From Spirochaetota bacterium (GTDB lineage: Bacteria > Spirochaetota > Brachyspiria > Brachyspirales > JACRPF01): DNA of 64,000 nt. Numbering within the stretch: the first letter of the stretch is position 1; the number at the start of each line of letters is the position of its first letter. Where the stretch lies: the NCBI GenBank assembly GCA_016214035.1, contig JACRPF010000006.1:145458-209457 (forward strand), given 5' to 3'. Both the position numbers and the translations under genes were made by a program. This document shows, piece by piece, positions 60,096 to 64,000 of this stretch. Below the pieces are notes generated by a model, which was not told the origin of the DNA, searched no databases, and was given only the letters and a program-made list of their open reading frames with translations.

Positions 60096-61697
60096 TCAGG
60101 AAACGATCTCTTCATACTTCTCGCGGTGCTTCATCATCACCACGCTGCCGTCACGCAGTATCAGGACGCGTGCCGGACGTGCATGGAGATTGGTGTTCGA
60201 CGCATAAAACTGCGCGCTGTAGGCACCGGTGTCGTGCGTGAGAAGGACGTCGCCGCGTTTGGGCTTTCGTATCAGCGCCACTTTGTACCGCGCCGGAAGA
60301 TCGGTGGAGTAGCATTGATTGCCGGCGATGAATGTTTCAAACGGGAAAACATCCTTTTTCCCGAGGTCATTCGCGACAGCCCACTTGTTCACCGGTACGT
60401 TCGAGAACAATCCGCCGAACGAGGTGACCCCGGCGTCGATGGTTACGAGGTTGTAGAGTTCATTCATTCTGCGCACCTGCACAACGCGGGTGAGCGTTAT
60501 ACCGCTCTTTTCAACGAGACTGCGCCCGGGTTCTATCACGAACGTGGGCTCGCCTATTTCCTTGAGCGCCTCGATGGTGGTGACACGCCTGCCCTTCACG
60601 GTTATCGTCCCAGACAATATCGCGCGGAGCATTTTTTCACGCGGATACGATGTGTAGTTCTCTTTGCCGGTCCACACGACAGGATTCTCGGCGTCCTTGA
60701 TGATGCGAAACCCGCCGTTATCACCGCCCCAGACCCAGTACTTTGTGGTATCGCCTTTCAGCGCACGCTCATGCCCGTAGCGTATCTTTTCCTTGATGTC
60801 AGACCACTCGCGTTCTTCCAGATAGTTTACCGGAAATCCGCCGCCGATATTGATATGCGTGCACGGAAAACCCGCCTTCTGCGCATCGATGGTAAGTTCG
60901 ATGAGTTTGCCGGTCACATGGAGATACGGCTCAAGGTCAATCACCTGCGATCCAACGTGTGTATGGAAACCGATGAAACGCATATGCGGATGCGCCGCAA
61001 GCAATTTAAAGAACGGCTTTACCGATGAAATCGAGCAGCCGAATTTCGTCCACCAGCCGGATGTGGTGAAAAGCACGTCCTTGCTCGTACCCATGGCAAA
61101 ACCGCAGATACGGAGCATGACACGGGGCGTTGCGTTCATCTCGCGGGCAATCTGCGATATGATAAGGAATTCCTCGGTATCATTGCAGATTAGTATCATA
61201 TCTTTCGATATCGCAAGCCGTATCAGCGCATCCGATTTCGCATTCCCGTTCACTTCGATGTTCTTCGGTAAAACACCGCCGTCGAGCGCGCTCTGCGCCT
61301 CATTGTCGGAGGTGACATCGGCACCGATGCCCTCCTGCGCCATGACCTTCAATACAGCTATCTGCGGATTAGACTTCGCCGCGAAGCGTATCTCCCCTTT
61401 CGGGTACAATTCCTGAAAAACAGTTTTATATGCCGTTATCGCCGCAACAATCGGCGACGAATGATACACGTGCAGCGGAAGATCATAGTGCTTTTCCAGC
61501 CACGAGACCGGATAGCCGCCGATCATCGCTTCCGGACCGCTCAGGTCGATGAACTTTTCACCGGAAACGCCGGACGGTTTGAACGCGGTCTCGTCACGAC
61601 GGATGTTGTCCGTCTCTTTATCACGCTGATTACCGGCCAGTAAGCCCGCTGCTACCGTACCGGATATCGATGAGAATAAAAAGCGACGCCTGTCCAT
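60096..61697 (-). CDS. Exported LysA-fold PLP decarboxylase with Tat-like signal
   Basis: A 533-residue member of the diaminopimelate/ornithine decarboxylase family (fold type III). The N-terminus MDRRRFLFSSISGTVAAGLL carries a twin-arginine-like motif and hydrophobic stretch, unexpected for this normally cytoplasmic family. The PLP lysine is in RFAAKSNPQ. HTHVGSQ, GGGFPVNY, EPGRSLV, DAGVTSFGG and GNQCYSTD (with the substrate cysteine) are all conserved, and DTGAYSAQFYAS supplies the second-subunit tyrosine. It may decarboxylate an amino acid outside the cytoplasm. AAGGA precedes the ATG. It is not in an operon with a known lysine gene. Confidence 0.85.
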   Translation of the reverse strand: MDRRRFLFSSISGTVAAGLLAGNQRDKETDNIRRDETAFKPSGVSGEKFIDLSGPEAMIGGYPVSWLEKHYDLPLHVYHSSPIVAAITAYKTVFQELYPKGEIRFAAKSNPQIAVLKVMAQEGIGADVTSDNEAQSALDGGVLPKNIEVNGNAKSDALIRLAISKDMILICNDTEEFLIISQIAREMNATPRVMLRICGFAMGTSKDVLFTTSGWWTKFGCSISSVKPFFKLLAAHPHMRFIGFHTHVGSQVIDLEPYLHVTGKLIELTIDAQKAGFPCTHINIGGGFPVNYLEEREWSDIKEKIRYGHERALKGDTTKYWVWGGDNGGFRIIKDAENPVVWTGKENYTSYPREKMLRAILSGTITVKGRRVTTIEALKEIGEPTFVIEPGRSLVEKSGITLTRVVQVRRMNELYNLVTIDAGVTSFGGLFSNVPVNKWAVANDLGKKDVFPFETFIAGNQCYSTDLPARYKVALIRKPKRGDVLLTHDTGAYSAQFYASNTNLHARPARVLILRDGSVVMMKHREKYEEIVS

Positions 61698-61855
61698 AGT
61701 GGTCCTTGCTTAAATACATCCACGAATGGCTCGTGCTTCGCAGAGTTTATTGCGGTCTATGAGCATGCTGGTAGTATATGTATCATCGGTGTTCCGTCAA
61801 GCCCCTCACGAATCCGTGGTTCAGATTGCAATCGACACATCACCGTCACTGAGGT

Positions 61856-63151
61856 TCAGTACACCGGCGTGAATACCTGGATACGATTATTATATGAATC
61901 GGCAACATATACGCGCCCGGCACTGTCGACAGCAATACCCAGGGGGCCGCCGAGTTCACCGAGGTTCGTACCCGATGCACCCCAGGTCGCGATAAACCCT
62001 CCCGATGAGGTGAACTTTTGTATTCTATTGTTGTTCGCGTCGCAGACATAGATACTCCCGCCTGTATCCATGCCGATGCCGAATGGGATATTGAAATTAC
62101 CTTTGTTCGTACCGAATGTCCCCCACTTCGTGATAAAGTTTCCCGTATCGGTGAATTTCTGGATACGATGATTATTGTAATCCGAAATATAGACATTGCC
62201 GTTATTGTCAGCAAACGGATATATCATGTAATTGAAAAGCCCATTGGCGCTTCCCGATCCGCCCCAACTGGTGACAAACACGCCATTATTGCTGAACTTC
62301 TGCAGACGATTCAATGCCGTATCGGACACATACACACATTCATATTTATCTACGGCAATACCGACAGCAGTCATGAAAAAACCGGAAGCGGTACCGGCAC
62401 CTCCCCAGTTAGTGATGAAAATTCCATTACTGGTGAACTTCTGTACCCGGCAATTCCCGTAATCGGCGACATAGACATCATTATTGCTGCCGATAGCCAG
62501 ACCATGCACATAAGCGAACTGCCCCGCCGAGGGTCCGTTGCTTCCCCACGTGGCGATGAATGTCCCGTTACTGGTGAATTTCTGTACCCGACAGTTCGTG
62601 TAATCGCCGACATATACGTTACCCTCACTGTCGATTGCCACGCCGCGTACACCGCTGAACTGTCCGTTCCCGTTTCCATATGAACCCCAGGCATATGCCG
62701 CCGTATAGTTGGTCGATACCGGTACATTTGTCACGGTAATCGCTACGCTGTTCGTCACCTGAATGCCGTTAGCGTCCACTGCAACAGCTTTGATCGTAAA
62801 TGCTCCGGCTGATACGTTAGTCCATGAAAAACCATAAGGAGCATGGGCGTCATTCGTTAGTAACACCACGCCATTATAAAATGCAACATTCGTTACCGTG
62901 CCGCTGCCCGGTGTTACACTTGCCGCGATGCTGATTGAAGCGGGTGCCGCAAACAGGCTGCCGTCTGCAGGCGACGTGATCGCTACCGTAGGTGCCTGAC
63001 GTCTCGTAGCGCCAATCGCATTCGAAGTAAGCGCTTTCGAACCGCCGGGCTCATTCCAGAGCGTATCACGTTTCCCGCGGAATAGATCATACGACAGTAC
63101 GGCGGTGATACAATAAGTCGATACAATTACAAGCAATATCGCTTTTTTCAT
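61856..63151 (-). CDS. Secreted six-bladed NHL beta-propeller with Ig-like domain
   Basis: A 431-residue exported protein (signal MKKAILLVIVSTYCITAVLS). Residues about 52-145 form an Ig-like domain of the type seen in glycosidases (PTVAITSPADGSLFAAPASI, then IKAVAVDANG). Six NHL repeats follow, each with the pattern G(I/V)AxDxxGxVYVxDxxNxRxQKF, from GVRGVAIDSEGNVYVGDY to ADSYNNRIQVFTPVY. They would close a six-bladed propeller used for protein or ligand binding. Repeat units are close in sequence, so recombination may be recent. AGGAG precedes the start. It is followed 150 bases on by the decarboxylase gene. Confidence 0.88.
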   Translation of the reverse strand: MKKAILLVIVSTYCITAVLSYDLFRGKRDTLWNEPGGSKALTSNAIGATRRQAPTVAITSPADGSLFAAPASISIAASVTPGSGTVTNVAFYNGVVLLTNDAHAPYGFSWTNVSAGAFTIKAVAVDANGIQVTNSVAITVTNVPVSTNYTAAYAWGSYGNGNGQFSGVRGVAIDSEGNVYVGDYTNCRVQKFTSNGTFIATWGSNGPSAGQFAYVHGLAIGSNNDVYVADYGNCRVQKFTSNGIFITNWGGAGTASGFFMTAVGIAVDKYECVYVSDTALNRLQKFSNNGVFVTSWGGSGSANGLFNYMIYPFADNNGNVYISDYNNHRIQKFTDTGNFITKWGTFGTNKGNFNIPFGIGMDTGGSIYVCDANNNRIQKFTSSGGFIATWGASGTNLGELGGPLGIAVDSAGRVYVADSYNNRIQVFTPVY

Positions 63152-63173
63152 CCCCTACACTCCTGCCCCTCGG

Positions 63174-63785
63174 CTAAAACCTTATTCGATATCCGACCCC
63201 GATCTGAGGGATAAAATTCACGCGTTTCGAAAATATAATGCTCCCCGAACCCATCAGATAAATATTATACGCGCCGATCAATATCTCGGGGGTAACCTCA
63301 AGCCCACCCGATGGAACCGCACTGTCCCCCGCCACGTACAGATAATTATAACCGAACCGCAGGCGCCCATCAAGGATAAAAACGCTTTCACCGAGAAGAT
63401 GTATGATGCCGAACGCGCTCCCGCTGATGAATATGAGCGCGTAATCATTTTCCGCTATTTTCTCCTGTGAATAATCAAAGCCCGCTGCTATGCCGGCACC
63501 CAGAATACCCCAGCGCAGTTCTCCGTTTATTCCGGCAATTGCGCCGTTTCCAGCTTCAAATGATACCGCCCAGGACTTCTGTGCATTGGTGCTGGTTTCA
63601 TGCTCATTTCTGCTTTCATCGGCGACTGATGCTTCGCGAATGGAATTCGTTACCCGGCGTTGCGTATCCTGGGCAACAATAGCAGGACTTTCCTGTGCCG
63701 AAAGAAATGTGATGGAAAAGAATATGCCTATGAAGAAAAAAGCGCACCAAAAAAAAATACTATTATCATCAACCAAATGAACCAT
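63174..63785 (-). CDS. Small outer-membrane beta-barrel-like protein
   Basis: The start at ATG 63785 has CAGGAG eight bases upstream and gives 203 residues; the track start at 63833 has no SD. A strongly hydrophobic signal (FFWCAFFFIGIFFSITFLSA, ending before QES) precedes a 50-residue charged linker. From about residue 70 to the end, alternating amphipathic strands with glycine and aromatic residues (WAVSFEAGNGAIAG, ELRWGILGAGIAAGFDY, RLRFGYNYLYVAG) finish with aromatic F, as in outer-membrane barrels. About eight strands are possible. Function unknown. It lies 22 bases before the NHL protein gene and is likely co-transcribed with it. Confidence 0.72.
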   Translation of the reverse strand: MVHLVDDNSIFFWCAFFFIGIFFSITFLSAQESPAIVAQDTQRRVTNSIREASVADESRNEHETSTNAQKSWAVSFEAGNGAIAGINGELRWGILGAGIAAGFDYSQEKIAENDYALIFISGSAFGIIHLLGESVFILDGRLRFGYNYLYVAGDSAVPSGGLEVTPEILIGAYNIYLMGSGSIIFSKRVNFIPQIGVGYRIRF

Positions 63786-63948
63786 GAAACAACTCCTGCG
63801 CGAATCACCCGTTATATTCTGAATATACCGCATTCCAGTGGAAAATCAAGCGAAGAACAGCCCTGGAAAATTCCCACTTAAAATGCCTATTTTATTGAAT
63901 TCGGTTTCATGATATCCTCATCCAATATTAATGCTTGGGAGGCATCGT

Positions 63949-64000
63949 ATGGAACAATCTTTTCGCGATTGGATAAATCACAAACTTGATAACAAGTGGC
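63949..64000 (+). CDS. Start of a plus-strand gene, cut by the window edge
   Basis: ATG 63949 is preceded by GGGAGG at 63937-63942. The 17 visible codons read MEQSFRDWINHKLDNKW. That is too short to assign a family. It diverges from the outer-membrane protein gene. Confidence 0.55.
   Translation, partial: MEQSFRDWINHKLDNKW

Overview
The window looks like bacterial chromosome from a Gram-negative, anaerobic, polysaccharide-degrading organism. Lipoprotein and outer-membrane-type proteins, a DUF3108-type envelope protein, a membrane-bound group 4 [NiFe] hydrogenase and many exported glycoside hydrolases paired with AraC-type regulators all fit that picture. The phylum cannot be fixed from sequence alone. 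Two secreted proteins end in a type-9-like C-terminal sorting domain, and the sugar gene sets resemble those of Lentisphaerota, Fibrobacterota and some Spirochaetota. I saw no tRNA, rRNA, CRISPR array, transposase or integrase. Coding density is high and most genes carry recognisable Shine-Dalgarno (SD) sequences and TTGACA/TATAAT-type promoters.

Layout. 1-8300 (minus strand): an operon for an energy-converting hydrogenase. A molybdopterin oxidoreductase resembling formate dehydrogenase comes first, then sulfhydrogenase-type beta and gamma subunits, a maturation protease, a HyfB-type antiporter subunit, a HycE-type large subunit and a HyfC-type membrane subunit cut by the left edge. 8.5-40.2 kb: a carbohydrate region with GH141-like, GH5-like, GH10, agarase-like, GH-A, GH5, GH51-like and GH36-like enzymes, an M14 carboxypeptidase with carbohydrate-binding modules, XylR/AraC regulators, a polysaccharide deacetylase, a Gfo/Idh/MocA dehydrogenase and an MFS transporter. 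Several of these genes have inverted-repeat operators at their promoters. A radical SAM/GNAT pair and household genes are interspersed.

40.3-44.2 kb: STAS protein, birA and ilvBN. ilvBN is preceded by a valine-rich leader peptide and a terminator hairpin, a clear attenuator. Upstream of that lies a 324-bp noncoding composite: ten contiguous 21-bp repeats flanked by two long perfect palindromes with a shared core. 44.2-47.3 kb: an AT-richer four-gene operon (CsgG-like protein, lipoprotein, PD-(D/E)XK-like protein, helical protein) next to a GGAA tetranucleotide tract. 47.3-53 kb: PAS-GGDEF diguanylate cyclase, cupin, glycosidase-like protein and AraC regulator.

53-60 kb (minus strand): DUF3108 protein, small hypothetical, SGNH hydrolase, ilvD, thrC, pyrR, purM. 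60-63.8 kb: a decarboxylase of the LysA fold with a Tat-like leader, an NHL beta-propeller protein and a small barrel-like outer-membrane protein. A new plus-strand gene begins at the right edge.

Together the genes suggest extracellular hydrolysis of xylan-, arabinan-, galactan- and beta-glucan-type polymers, uptake and intracellular processing, and disposal of fermentative reductant through a membrane hydrogenase. The most notable points are the formate-dehydrogenase-like subunit that lacks the expected catalytic residues, the ilv attenuator, the palindrome/21-bp repeat composite, and the 51-bp direct repeats that flank a two-gene glycosidase cassette.
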